41,484 nucleotides of DNA, taken from the NCBI RefSeq assembly GCF_030525845.1, contig NZ_JAUNDY010000015.1:1-41484 (forward strand), given 5' to 3'. The stretch is from Moraxella sp. (GTDB lineage Bacteria > Pseudomonadota > Gammaproteobacteria > Pseudomonadales > Moraxellaceae). Within the stretch, counting starts at the first letter, position 1. Each line of letters starts with the position of its first letter. Shown here piece by piece: positions 16,017 to 25,229 of this stretch. The translations under genes were made by a program, and so were the position numbers. The notes beneath the pieces were generated by a model. The model did not search any database. It was not told where the DNA came from and saw only the letters and a list, made by a program, of their open reading frames with translations.

Positions 16017-19000
16017 TCAATCCTCCAAATACTTCTGTGCCTCCTCCAAATTCACCGTTACCAAACTAGAAATGCCCGCCGTTGGCATGGTAATGCCTTT
16101 TAATTCGTGGGCGGTTTGCATGGCAAGTTTGTTATGGCTGATAAAAATAAACTGCACGCTGTCCGCCAGCTCATGAATCAGACTCGTAAACCGTCCCACA
16201 TTGGCATCGTCAAGGGGTGCGTCCACTTCGTCCAGTACGCAAAACGGAGCGGGGTGCTGTTTGAAAATCGCAAAGATGAGCGACAAGGCGGTGAGCGTTT
16301 TTTCACCACCTGACAGCACACCAAGCCGTGAATTTTTCTTGCCTTTGGGCTGTGCCATGAGCACAAGACCCGCTCGCCATTTGTCGGCTTTGGGTAGCGA
16401 TTCATCGTCCATGAGCGTCAAACTCGCCTGCCCACCGCCAAACACCTTGCTAAATAAAGTATTTAGCTCGCCATTGACCGCATCAAGCATGTTTAAAAAG
16501 AGCGTTTTGGTCTTTTCGTCTATCGCCCGTATCGCATCTTTGAGCTTATCCATGCTATCGGTAATGTCTTTGATTTGGTTGTCCATAGGCGATACCCGAC
16601 TTTCAAGCTCGGCAAGCTCCGCCACCGCCGTTAGGTTGACCGCTCCGATTTTATCGAGTTCGGCTTTGATGTCGCTTAGGCGTTTACTATGGTCGGTGAA
16701 AGTAGGCGGTTTGTGAGCGAAGTCATGGAGCGTGGACGGCAGGTTAAAATTCTCATCATAAGAGAGCATTTGCTCGCCCAAATCCGCGAGGCGACTTTGT
16801 GCCACCGCCACGTCTGCACTAATTTGGGTGGCGTGGGCTTGGGCGGTGGCGACTGCTGTATGAGCGTCCGTGAGCTTTTCTTGGAGCTCGCCATGTACGA
16901 TTTGCAACGCCTTGACCTGCGATTCGTGTTCATCGCTTTGGACTTTTAACTCCGCCGTTTGTGATTTGGCAAGTTTGAACGCTTGTTCTAGCGTAGGGAG
17001 CTGGGCGATGAGCGATTCGTCTTTGGCATAAGTGGCTTGAATGTCTTGTTCGGCAGTTGCTAGGGCAAGTTTTGCCATGTCAAAAAGCTTGGTTTCGTGG
17101 GCTTGTTTTTGCAATAATGACTGATTTTGCAAAGTCAAAGCATTGACTTTATCATGACATTCTTTGATGACACGGTTTAAATGCTCCACCTGTCCGCCCA
17201 GCACCGTCATGATGTCGGTGGCAGTTTGTAGCTCTGGTAACAGTTTGGCAAGCTCGCTCTCGCTTTGGCGGATTTGTTCGTCAAATTTGAGCCTATCGCT
17301 GTCATGCTCGGCTTTTTCGTCATCAAGGCGTGCTTGATTTTGGGCTATCATCTCAGCTTTGAGCGTATGATTTTTTAGGGCGGATTCGGCACGCAACAAC
17401 GCCTGCTCCGCCCCATGCTTTTTGTTGATGAGCGTGGCACGCTGGGCAACCCGTTCATCAAGGGTGATTTTAAGGCAAGATTCATCGGCTGTTAAGTTTT
17501 TGAGCGTTTGTGATTTGCTTTCCATGTCACCCTCGAGCGTGTCCAGCTCACTTTCTAGGTCGGCAAGGCGTGCCAAATGCTCGGTTTTTTGGCTTAAAAA
17601 ATCACTTCTCGCCCCAAATTTACTGGCAGACACCACCCCAAATCGCCCCACAATCCAGCCTGTTTTGGTTAGGATAATTTTGTCATCTGCCACGCTTGGC
17701 ACGCCCTGCCCTGTGTACAGATAGACGTTATCAAACAAGGCAAGTTTGGGGCGGTCAATAAGTGCATTTACCGCCAACAAGTCGCCTTCACTCACGGCAG
17801 TACTTTGGTTAAGGGTACTTGGGTAAAAAATGGCAGTGGGTTTTTGGCTGTCTGTCTCCACAATGTCATGACAAGAAACATCGCCCAATTTACCATCTAG
17901 CCAAAACCCCAAAAATCCGTCCAGCACCGCCCCAAAGTCTTTGCCCATTTTGCTTAGACTAATTACGTCTTTTAATTGCTGTAACTGCTCATGGCGGGCG
18001 TGGTCGGCTTGGGCGGTGGTGGTTGTTTCGCCTGATTTTTTGGGTGGGTAGACGAGCTTGTGCAGGGCATCGTATTCGCCCGTCAGACTGGCATGGCGTT
18101 TTTCTAGCGTGGCAAGCTCGGCTTTGGTCGTGGCGACTTTTTGGCTAAGTTCGTCCAGCGTGCGTTTGTCATCGTCAAGCTGTATTTCATCAATGGCAAG
18201 CGTCAAGCCATCAATCTCACGAGCAAGCGTTTGCACTTCGCCTGTGTCAGTTTGGATACTGTCAAGGGCGGTTTTTTCGCTAAGTAGGTCATCTTGGCGT
18301 TTTTGCCATTTTTGTAAGCTGGCAACCAGACGCTGTTTGCCCGACAAGGCAAGCTGTTTTTGAGTGTCTAGGGCTTGGCGAGTGGTGGTGAGCTTGTCCA
18401 CGTCTGCACGGGCGTTTTGCCATGTGTGCTGAACGCTGGCAAGCTCGCTTTGGTGGGTCGTTAGCACCGTTTGTACTTCGCTTAACTCTGGGGCAGTGTC
18501 GGTCAGGGTTTGGGCGATTTGGTCAAGCTCTCTTTGGGCGGTTTCCATGCTCGTGCGAGCGTCTTTTTGGGCTTGGAGCAGGCGGTTTAATTTATCATCG
18601 GATTGGCTAAGTTCTTGATTGACTTTATAAAAATTATGCTCCGCCGTCTGCTCTGCCATGCGTGCGTTGTGGTATTTGTCCTTAGCGTCATCTTTGAGCC
18701 ACACCGCTTGGGCGATTTGTTCGCTTTTTTGGTCAAGAGCTTGGCGAGCTTTGGCGACATTTTGTTCAAGCGTGGCAAGTAGTTCGGTGGATTTGTGATG
18801 TTCGGCTTCTTTTTGCCCCACCAGTTTCCACGTCTCAAACATCCGCTCCAAAAGCGTACTTTGGGAAATGGCGGTCATCTCTTGGTGTAGCACTTCGTAG
18901 CGTTTGGCGGATTCGGCTTGCTTGATGAGTGTTTTTTGTTGTTTTTTAAGCTCACTTTGCAAATCGGTCAGACGTTCCAAATTATCCCGAGCGTCATCTA

Positions 19001-19559
19001 GCTGTTTTTGCGTCTCAATCCTGCGAGCCTGATAGCGAGATACGCCTGCCCCCTCCTCGATGAACGCCCGCAATTCCATAGGGCTAGATTCCACAATCCG
19101 CCCAATCATGCCCTGCTCAATCACCGCATAACTTCTCGCTCCAAGCCCCGTCCCCAAAAACACATCCACCACATCACGGCGACGCACTTTTTGACCGTTG
19201 ATAAAATAATCCGATTTGCCCTCTTTGGTCACTTGACGGCGAAGGGTCAGCTCTTGATATAGGTTTAGGGCATGGCGAATGCCTGTACTCTCATCTTGGG
19301 TATGCTCAAAGGTCAGCTCCACGCTGGCAAGCGATTTGCCTGCTCGTCCCTCCACCCCTGCAAAGATGACATCACTCATCGCTCCGCCACGAAGCTGTTT
19401 GGCAGAGGTTTCACCCAGCACCCAGCGAATCGCATCGATGACGTTGGATTTGCCACAGCCGTTAGGTCCTACGATGGCGGTGATGTCGTGCTTGAAAGTG
19501 AAAGTTGTGGGGTTGGCAAAGGATTTAAAGCCAGCAAGTTTTAGGGATTTTAGACGCAT
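16017..19559 (-). CDS. smc: Chromosome segregation protein SMC
   Basis: 1180 residues, the usual SMC length. Walker A GPNGCGKS is at residues 31-38. Long coiled coils lie on either side of a hinge near residues 500-650 (FGAVLDGFLGFWLDG). The C-terminal head has the ABC signature LSGGEKTLTALSL and Walker B FCVLDEVDAPLD. SMC dimers with ScpA and ScpB load onto DNA and compact and separate chromosomes. Presence of Smc rather than MukB is normal for Moraxellaceae. The gene is followed on the same strand by slt after 140 bases. No scpA or scpB is in the window. Confidence 0.97.
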   Translation of the reverse strand: MRLKSLKLAGFKSFANPTTFTFKHDITAIVGPNGCGKSNVIDAIRWVLGETSAKQLRGGAMSDVIFAGVEGRAGKSLASVELTFEHTQDESTGIRHALNLYQELTLRRQVTKEGKSDYFINGQKVRRRDVVDVFLGTGLGARSYAVIEQGMIGRIVESSPMELRAFIEEGAGVSRYQARRIETQKQLDDARDNLERLTDLQSELKKQQKTLIKQAESAKRYEVLHQEMTAISQSTLLERMFETWKLVGQKEAEHHKSTELLATLEQNVAKARQALDQKSEQIAQAVWLKDDAKDKYHNARMAEQTAEHNFYKVNQELSQSDDKLNRLLQAQKDARTSMETAQRELDQIAQTLTDTAPELSEVQTVLTTHQSELASVQHTWQNARADVDKLTTTRQALDTQKQLALSGKQRLVASLQKWQKRQDDLLSEKTALDSIQTDTGEVQTLAREIDGLTLAIDEIQLDDDKRTLDELSQKVATTKAELATLEKRHASLTGEYDALHKLVYPPKKSGETTTTAQADHARHEQLQQLKDVISLSKMGKDFGAVLDGFLGFWLDGKLGDVSCHDIVETDSQKPTAIFYPSTLNQSTAVSEGDLLAVNALIDRPKLALFDNVYLYTGQGVPSVADDKIILTKTGWIVGRFGVVSASKFGARSDFLSQKTEHLARLADLESELDTLEGDMESKSQTLKNLTADESCLKITLDERVAQRATLINKKHGAEQALLRAESALKNHTLKAEMIAQNQARLDDEKAEHDSDRLKFDEQIRQSESELAKLLPELQTATDIMTVLGGQVEHLNRVIKECHDKVNALTLQNQSLLQKQAHETKLFDMAKLALATAEQDIQATYAKDESLIAQLPTLEQAFKLAKSQTAELKVQSDEHESQVKALQIVHGELQEKLTDAHTAVATAQAHATQISADVAVAQSRLADLGEQMLSYDENFNLPSTLHDFAHKPPTFTDHSKRLSDIKAELDKIGAVNLTAVAELAELESRVSPMDNQIKDITDSMDKLKDAIRAIDEKTKTLFLNMLDAVNGELNTLFSKVFGGGQASLTLMDDESLPKADKWRAGLVLMAQPKGKKNSRLGVLSGGEKTLTALSLIFAIFKQHPAPFCVLDEVDAPLDDANVGRFTSLIHELADSVQFIFISHNKLAMQTAHELKGITMPTAGISSLVTVNLEEAQKYLED

Positions 19560-19701
19560 GAGATGAGCTGATGATAAAAAAGGGGTATTTTAACAAAAAT
19601 TAGGGAGATTGGTAAGGGAGATTATCAAGTCCATAAAGCCACCTGCACAAAAAACCGCCCAATTTAATGACAGACCAGCCCCAACCTCTTTTATCCAAAA
19701 T

Positions 19702-19731
19702 AAAAAGCACACCCCAAAAGTGTGCTTTTTT
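19702..19731. terminator. Terminator between TSUP permease and smc
   Basis: AAAAAGCACAC and GTGTGCTTTTTT arms around a 7-base loop. Directly after the stop of the minus-strand TSUP gene; T tracts on both strands. Confidence 0.85.
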
Positions 19732-19743
19732 ATCATCACTAAT

Positions 19744-20550
19744 TTAACCCAACAATCCTTTATAAATCAACTGACACCCCACCACCATGAGCAAGCACCC
19801 AAAGGCTTGTTTGAGTGTCTTGGCAGGTAAGACGTGAGCCAATTTCGCTCCCACTTTTGCCATGACAAAGCTACAAATACTGATGCTGATAAACGCCCCA
19901 ATGTGGATAAAACCCAGCGTGCCAGCCACATCAAGCTCAGAAACCGCCCCACGCCCAAACCAAATAAATCCAAGCGTACCAGCGATGGCAATTGGCAAAC
20001 CACACGCCGATGATGTACCCACCGCCTGTTTCATGGGTAAGCCACTACCTGACAGATACGGTACAATTACCGTTCCCCCACCAATCCCAAAAATCGCCGA
20101 CAACGAACCGATCAGCGTACTGATGATGCCTTGCATATAGGGCTTAGGAAGTCTGCTGTTGGGATTTTCTTTGTTGGGGAAAAAGAGCATTTTAATCGCC
20201 GCCAGCACCGCTCCACCACCGATGATGGCTTGCAGGGATTGACCGTTAATCATGGTCGCCACCCACGCTCCGACAAGCGAACCCACCACCAAGCCAACCA
20301 CCATGTTTTTGAACACATCCCATCTGACACCGCCACGCTTATGATGAGCCGACATGGAGCTGATGGAAGTCAAAATAATGGTGGCAAGTGCCGTTCCCAC
20401 CGCCACATGCGTCAGGACATCGACAGGCATACCATACGCCCCCAAAATCCACACAAGGGCTGGCACGATAATGAGACCCCCACCCACACCAAACAGCCCT
20501 GCACACACGCCTGCAAACGTCCCTGCAATCACAAACCACAAATACATCAT
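19744..20550 (-). CDS. TSUP (TauE/SafE) family membrane permease, second copy
   Basis: 268 residues, about eight membrane helices. The paired family motifs CAGLFGVGGGLIIVPAL near the N-terminus and SAIFGIGGGTVIVPYLSG in the middle are much closer to the TSUP consensus than in the gene at 3985-4746. It is predicted to move a small sulfur-containing or organic anion through the inner membrane; the substrate is not known. AGGAG lies eight bases before tandem ATGATG. The gene is divergent from birA, sharing a short intergenic region of about 60 bases. Confidence 0.88.
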   Translation of the reverse strand: MMYLWFVIAGTFAGVCAGLFGVGGGLIIVPALVWILGAYGMPVDVLTHVAVGTALATIILTSISSMSAHHKRGGVRWDVFKNMVVGLVVGSLVGAWVATMINGQSLQAIIGGGAVLAAIKMLFFPNKENPNSRLPKPYMQGIISTLIGSLSAIFGIGGGTVIVPYLSGSGLPMKQAVGTSSACGLPIAIAGTLGFIWFGRGAVSELDVAGTLGFIHIGAFISISICSFVMAKVGAKLAHVLPAKTLKQAFGCLLMVVGCQLIYKGLLG

Positions 20551-20609
20551 TTTACATACTCCTAAAAATTTGTGCTATTATAGCCCAATTTTTTGTGAAT
20601 TTTAACCCT

Positions 20610-21464
20610 ATGCCCCATTTTTTAACACCCACCGCCCACACCCATGTTCAGTGTACAGGCAGTACCAATACCGACCTTATCCGCGCCATCACGGGCGGCA
20701 CGCACCCCCACAACCTGCCCCATCTGTACACCGCCGACCACCAGACGGCAGGACGGGGGCAACACGGACGCTCGTGGGTCAGCGGGGCGGGCAATGTGTT
20801 TTTGTCTTTATATGTTCCCATAAGCAAAGGACGATTTGATTTATGCCAATTATCAGGCTTATTGTCGCTGGCGGTGGGTTATCAAATCGCTCATTTGGAC
20901 ATTATTCAGCACATCAACCAAATTCGCACCCAGAATAACTTACCCCTAATTGGTGTTAAATGGGCGAACGATGTCGGTTTTTATGATGATAAATTACATT
21001 GTTTTAAAAAATTGGCAGGGATTTTGATTGAACCTGTCTTTAAACAATTAAACGACAAAAATACCCTTGTGGGCGTGGTGATTGGCATTGGTTTAAATGT
21101 CGGTCATTCGCCAGAGATTAAGGATGGGCTATATCAAGCGACTTGTTTGCAAGATTTAACGGCTGATTTAACTTTATCCGCCAAAGATTTATACATTCCA
21201 ATAGCAAACGCCATTTTTAAGGCGGTGGAGATTTGTAATGCTTGCCAAAACCCAAATTATTTAACCCACTTTATTAATCATTTTAACCAAGCCCATCTTT
21301 TACAGGGTAAGAATGTGTCTATTTTTATTCAAAATAATATGACTGACATTGCTAATGAAGGTCAATGTATTGGTATTGGTAATAATGGCGAATTGTTATT
21401 AGAAAATAACAATGCCATTACGCCCATTTATGCAGGAATGGCAAAAATAGAGAGAAAGTTGTAA
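20610..21464 (+). CDS. birA: Biotin-[acetyl-CoA-carboxylase] ligase
   Basis: 284 residues. The ligase core is evident: STNTDL near the start, the biotinyl-AMP loop GRGQHGRSW, then VFLSLYVPI, KWANDVG and AGILIEPV, with a small C-terminal SH3-like domain. The enzyme activates biotin and attaches it to the carrier protein of acetyl-CoA carboxylase. The N-terminal DNA-binding domain of E. coli BirA is absent, so this version should not act as a repressor. I took the ATG at 20610; a GTG 15 bases earlier is possible, and neither has a clear ribosome binding site. coaX lies downstream, a common pairing. Confidence 0.93.
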   Translation: MPHFLTPTAHTHVQCTGSTNTDLIRAITGGTHPHNLPHLYTADHQTAGRGQHGRSWVSGAGNVFLSLYVPISKGRFDLCQLSGLLSLAVGYQIAHLDIIQHINQIRTQNNLPLIGVKWANDVGFYDDKLHCFKKLAGILIEPVFKQLNDKNTLVGVVIGIGLNVGHSPEIKDGLYQATCLQDLTADLTLSAKDLYIPIANAIFKAVEICNACQNPNYLTHFINHFNQAHLLQGKNVSIFIQNNMTDIANEGQCIGIGNNGELLLENNNAITPIYAGMAKIERKL

Positions 21465-21481
21465 GGTGCGTATTACGCACC
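21465..21481. repeat. Perfect palindrome GGTGCGT-ATT-ACGCACC
   Basis: Seven-base arms around a 3-base centre, immediately overlapping the end of birA and upstream of coaX. No T run follows, so it is not a standard terminator. It resembles short intergenic palindromes dispersed in many genomes. Confidence 0.6.
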
Positions 21482-21574
21482 GTGTTGGAGTTTGGATTGT
21501 AATGGCACACAATACACATTTACGCCCAAAACAAATTTTTGCTACTTTTTAACTTATCGTTTAAGGAAATTTTA

Positions 21575-22297
21575 ATGAAAAAATTATGGCTAGACTTAGG
21601 CAATACCCGCCTAAAATATTGGATTATGGACAATGACACCATCATTGCCTTTGACGCTCGTGAACACCTAAAAGCCCCCAATGAATTGTTGCTTGGGCTA
21701 CTTGGCACTTTGGCAAGTTTTGAGCCTGAATTTGTTGGCATTTCTAGCGTGCTTGGCGAAAAAATCAACACCGCCATCACCGAGACTTTGCAAGGCTTTG
21801 CCGTGCCGTTTGAATTTGCCAAAGTCAATGCCGACCACCCTCTGTTAAAGAGTCATTACGATCCCAATCAGCTTGGCGTGGACAGATGGCTACAAATGCT
21901 CGGGGCGGTGGACAGCACTCAAAAACAATGTGTGGTCGGCTGTGGCACGGCTTTGACCATTGATTTGATTGATAGGGGCGTGCATTTGGGCGGTTATATC
22001 CTACCCAATGTCTATATGCAACGCCACGCCTTGTATGCAGGCACTCAGCAGATTGCGGTTAAGGCAGGGCGGTTTGACAGCGTAGAGCTTGGGCGGACGA
22101 CTTTTGATGCGGTCAATCACGGTGTACTGTTTGGCGTGGTCGGGGCGGTGCGAGCCATCATGGCGGATTATCCTGACTTTACCATCACGCTGACGGGCGG
22201 TGGGGCAAATATGCTCAATGCTCAATTTGATGGCACATTATCCGTGCAAAAAGAGCTACTCTTAGATGGGCTAAAACGCTACTTTTGTGTGGTGTAG
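21575..22297 (+). CDS. coaX: Type III pantothenate kinase
   Basis: 240 residues of the ASKHA fold: DLGNTRLKYW (phosphate loop) at the start, GVDRWLQMLGA in the middle, GCGTALTIDLID, and LTGGGAN near the end. It phosphorylates pantothenate, the first step of coenzyme A synthesis, in the cytoplasm. CoaX enzymes need a monovalent cation and are not inhibited by CoA. The start at 21575 is supported by AAGGAA upstream; the frame extends 12 codons further without support. It follows birA on the same strand, as in several beta- and gammaproteobacteria. Confidence 0.95.
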   Translation: MKKLWLDLGNTRLKYWIMDNDTIIAFDAREHLKAPNELLLGLLGTLASFEPEFVGISSVLGEKINTAITETLQGFAVPFEFAKVNADHPLLKSHYDPNQLGVDRWLQMLGAVDSTQKQCVVGCGTALTIDLIDRGVHLGGYILPNVYMQRHALYAGTQQIAVKAGRFDSVELGRTTFDAVNHGVLFGVVGAVRAIMADYPDFTITLTGGGANMLNAQFDGTLSVQKELLLDGLKRYFCVV

Positions 22298-22352
22298 CAC
22301 ACACCATCAAAAGCACCCTATGTCTCACACAGGGTACTACTCATTAAGAAAA

Positions 22353-22832
22353 CTAGTTTCTACATGGGTTGGGAGTATACTTTTCTTTCCAATTGCTACC
22401 ATTAGCATCTACTTCACATGACCAGCTGCCATCGGCATCGCGTATCATGGAAATCTGAGCACCTTTTAAAGCAACATAAGACTGCTTGCCAAATTCAGCC
22501 GTCAGCTTCTCAAATCTATCGCCATTAATGGTAATACTAGCAATATATACCAGATTAGATGCTGGGTCTTCTGTAATACCAACATATTCATAAGAATCAT
22601 TAGATTCAGCTTGAGCAGGGTCTAGCGTAGGCAATCGACCATTAAATAGGATTGAATCAATGGTTGTGCGAGCAGCGCTGATCTCATAGTGAACACGGGT
22701 TACCTGAGCTTTGGCGACATAATCTTGATACATGGGTAGTGCTATGGCTGCCAATATACCAATGATAGCAATGACAATCATTAATTCAATTAATGTAAAG
22801 CCTTTTTGGGCTAAATTTGAATAAGTTTGCAT
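22353..22832 (-). CDS. Type IV pilin (secondary/minor pilin next to TfpX/Z gene)
   Basis: 159 residues. An 11-residue leader ending in KG precedes FTLIELMIV, so prepilin peptidase would leave a Phe-started protein of 148 residues with the conserved Glu5. The hydrophobic helix is nearly identical in protein sequence to pilA at 34086. The globular part differs strongly, ending in a two-cysteine loop (WSC...NPC). It is divergent from a TfpX/TfpZ-type gene with only 67 bases between the start codons. A good sigma-54 promoter lies in that gap and in the tfpX start. Its codon use is ordinary, unlike pilA, suggesting lower expression. It may be an alternative major pilin or a minor pilin. Confidence 0.9.
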   Translation of the reverse strand: MQTYSNLAQKGFTLIELMIVIAIIGILAAIALPMYQDYVAKAQVTRVHYEISAARTTIDSILFNGRLPTLDPAQAESNDSYEYVGITEDPASNLVYIASITINGDRFEKLTAEFGKQSYVALKGAQISMIRDADGSWSCEVDANGSNWKEKYTPNPCRN

Positions 22833-22861
22833 TTTAACTTCATAAAAAGAACGGTATTTGC

Positions 22862-22867
22862 TATAAT
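22862..22867 (+). promoter_or_regulatory. Extended -10 promoter for the TfpX/Z gene
   Basis: TGC-TATAAT with TTCATA 17 bases upstream (22839-22844). It lies inside the region where the opposite-strand sigma-54 promoter would start transcription, so the two promoters overlap. The start codon at 22900 has no evident ribosome binding site. Confidence 0.5.
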
Positions 22868-22870
22868 TGA

Positions 22871-22886
22871 AGCAATTTTCGTACCA
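22871..22886 (-). promoter_or_regulatory. Sigma-54 promoter for the secondary pilin
   Basis: On the minus strand TGGTACG-AAAA-TTGCT matches the -24/-12 consensus TGGCACG-N4-TTGCW with one difference; the GG and GC are correctly spaced. Transcription would begin near 22860, and the pilin ATG is at 22832. PilR, the probable activator, is encoded at 25230-27065. Confidence 0.8.
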
Positions 22887-22899
22887 ACTTTGACAATCC

Positions 22900-23601
22900 A
22901 TGAAAACTTTTTATAAATTACCACTTAAATCCAAAATAAAAGCTATGAGTGTTCACTTTTCTATATCACTTTTAGTCTTTTTGATGGCGGCAAGCTGGGT
23001 GTATTTTTGGGCATACCCATCTTTTTATTTTAGCATGACAGGGGCAGTGCAGGGGCTAACACTGGTTTTTTTGGTGGATGTGGTACTAGGTCCCTTGCTG
23101 AGTTTTTTGGTTTATAATCCCGCCAAGCCCAAAAAAGAAATTATCTCAGATTTTGCCATCATCGGCATGGTGCAACTGAGTGCATTAGTCTACGGACTAA
23201 ACACACTCTATCAAGAAAAACCCTCTGCGGTCATCGTCTACCCCAATAGCTCCGCTACCGTTGTTGGATATAGGGAACTTGCAGATTTTCCACAGCTAGG
23301 AGGCTTATCCAAATACAGCACACTAGGGACACTACCAGTAGCAGTGTATTACCCCTCAAAAAAAGGCGATGATTATATTCCTTTAAGCGAAGCAATAGAC
23401 GTCCTAAACTCCACTGACATCGCCACGCGAAAAAACATACAGATGTCCAGCCCTGACGATGTGAATACATTGAACGATATTGAGACCAAGCACGGTAGAG
23501 TCTATGTTATCGGCTTGATGGCAAAGTATAATGGTGCTTACATTGTCCTTGACAAAAACCTGCAATACCTAACCAAATTTGGCGAAAAACCCATTTCATA
23601 A
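22900..23601 (+). CDS. TfpX/TfpZ-family type IV pilin accessory protein
   Basis: 233 residues. There are about three membrane helices in the first 110 residues (one from about 20 to 40, then a long [25 protein letters not shown] segment, then one near 85-103), followed by a periplasmic domain of about 120 residues. The [16 protein letters not shown] segment is typical of TfpX/TfpZ (FimB-like) proteins. These are encoded beside pilin genes and support assembly or modify their own pilin. Here the neighbour is the divergent secondary pilin, so that is its probable client. A terminator hairpin follows the stop. Confidence 0.85.
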   Translation: MKTFYKLPLKSKIKAMSVHFSISLLVFLMAASWVYFWAYPSFYFSMTGAVQGLTLVFLVDVVLGPLLSFLVYNPAKPKKEIISDFAIIGMVQLSALVYGLNTLYQEKPSAVIVYPNSSATVVGYRELADFPQLGGLSKYSTLGTLPVAVYYPSKKGDDYIPLSEAIDVLNSTDIATRKNIQMSSPDDVNTLNDIETKHGRVYVIGLMAKYNGAYIVLDKNLQYLTKFGEKPIS

Positions 23602-23603
23602 TA

Positions 23604-23629
23604 AAAAGCCACTTATACAAGTGGCTTTT
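23604..23629. terminator. Bidirectional terminator
   Basis: AAAAGCCACTT and AAGTGGCTTTT arms with a 4-base loop. It separates the convergent TfpX/Z and sulfatase-fold genes. Confidence 0.8.
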
Positions 23630-23645
23630 AACAGCATCAACAACT

Positions 23646-25205
23646 CTAATCTTTTACCTTAAAATGTACCCAAGATACATCTTGCCATTGTAAATAAGGA
23701 TGTATGGGATGTCTGGTAAATATTGGTGGCATGTGGTCGCCTACCACAATCACTTCCACACCTCTCATCTCAGGTTTTTCAAGCAATTTACTCAGCCCAT
23801 CAAAGTATTGAGCTTCTAGGCGAAAGTTATTACAGATATCGCCTTTGGGTATGCCATATTTATCACAATCAAATCGAGGATTAACCATGTCTTTTTCAGG
23901 AAAAGATGCGTGGCTGGTAAGCGTCAGCCAATAAAAGAATAATTTATTCCCATTATTTTCTTTAAATTCTTTGGCCACTACATCAAACATCTCGCTATCG
24001 CACACCCCATTAAAGGCAGTGCAGTGTTTGAGGTGATTGTAATTTTCAGCAAAAATAGTCTTATCAAAACCCATCTTAGGATACAAAAAGTTGCGTTCGT
24101 AAATAGAACTAAATCCTGCGTGCATACCGATGGTTTGATAACCTTGTTTGCGTAGACGATTTGGCAAGCAATCAGCAAAAGGTTTATCATCTAAACGACT
24201 AAACGCATAACCGCTTTCCACATCTAACTGACAAAGCTCTCGTAATTCCCCCTCAACAGTCGCTCCTGCAAACCCAAAATATCCTACATCCAAAAAATCA
24301 AAATTATCACGATGAGCATATATCCCTGCCAAAATATCTTTTTGGGCATTACTATCTCGTGCTACACCCCAAGATTCCGCCACAATCAGCAACATTTTGT
24401 CAGATAATTGACGTGGTACATCATCGCCAATATCCACACCCTTGTCGCCAAGCACTCGTCTATCGGTATCAGCCGTTACCAACGGACGACTTTCAGGCTC
24501 CACAATACCTGACTTAACCGCTCCAAAATGATGTGAAATATACGCCACATCAATAAGTATCATTTGTGGAACTTGATTAAAATACCCCGCAAATCCACTG
24601 TCAGCAACATGACGATAGCGTTTGTATTGACTATGGATATAAAAATAATCCGACTGTGCAAAACGCTCTCCAGAGACACCCATGTAGCGAAACTCATTAA
24701 AATTGGTGTAACCCCACACCCCAATAACTGCCCACACCACCACATATAAAAACGACCATTTCTTGATAAACCAACGTCTTGACAGCCATATCATTAGCAC
24801 AGGCATAAGAAAAATATACCCTACCACAACCCCAGTCATGACCATATAACGTAAGGGGGCATTTACCAAAAATGGTGCCAATGAGATAGCGGCAGAAATA
24901 TCTAAAAACGGAAATAACTGCATTGCCATCATCATTGCATCAATAAGTACCGCCACCACAAATGACAATGTGCCAACCCATTTCGCCAGACGATGCGGAA
25001 TTGCCCACAAAATACAGATCGCTAAATAATCTACATTAATGATAGGTCTAGCAATGCCTGTCAAATACGCACCCACCAAAAACAACACATTGGACAATAA
25101 CACAAAAATTAACGCCAAACCCAAACTACGATAATCAGGTCTAATCTGATAATCACGGGTCAGCCAATTTGATGGCTTAGTTTGTTTGGAAAAAATATCT
25201 GTCAT
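23646..25205 (-). CDS. Sulfatase-fold membrane phospho-transferase
   Basis: 519 residues. About five membrane helices occupy the first 170 residues and a periplasmic alkaline-phosphatase-superfamily domain the rest. Motifs visible are LLIVAESWG (metal-binding Glu), Thr316 in AGATVEGELRELC as the likely nucleophile, SHASFP and VVGDHMPP (metal-binding Asp-His). Several Cys pairs (CTAFNGVC, CDKYGIPKGDIC) suggest periplasmic disulfides, as in EptA. The layout matches phosphoethanolamine or phosphoglycerol transferases that decorate lipid A, glycans or pilins. The gene starts 24 bases after the pilR stop, so the target might be pilin or lipooligosaccharide; this is inference from position. The start at 25205 is preferred to a GTG two codons earlier. 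Confidence 0.78.
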   Translation of the reverse strand: MTDIFSKQTKPSNWLTRDYQIRPDYRSLGLALIFVLLSNVLFLVGAYLTGIARPIINVDYLAICILWAIPHRLAKWVGTLSFVVAVLIDAMMMAMQLFPFLDISAAISLAPFLVNAPLRYMVMTGVVVGYIFLMPVLMIWLSRRWFIKKWSFLYVVVWAVIGVWGYTNFNEFRYMGVSGERFAQSDYFYIHSQYKRYRHVADSGFAGYFNQVPQMILIDVAYISHHFGAVKSGIVEPESRPLVTADTDRRVLGDKGVDIGDDVPRQLSDKMLLIVAESWGVARDSNAQKDILAGIYAHRDNFDFLDVGYFGFAGATVEGELRELCQLDVESGYAFSRLDDKPFADCLPNRLRKQGYQTIGMHAGFSSIYERNFLYPKMGFDKTIFAENYNHLKHCTAFNGVCDSEMFDVVAKEFKENNGNKLFFYWLTLTSHASFPEKDMVNPRFDCDKYGIPKGDICNNFRLEAQYFDGLSKLLEKPEMRGVEVIVVGDHMPPIFTRHPIHPYLQWQDVSWVHFKVKD

Positions 25206-25229
25206 AAACACTCGCTACAAAATGTCAAA

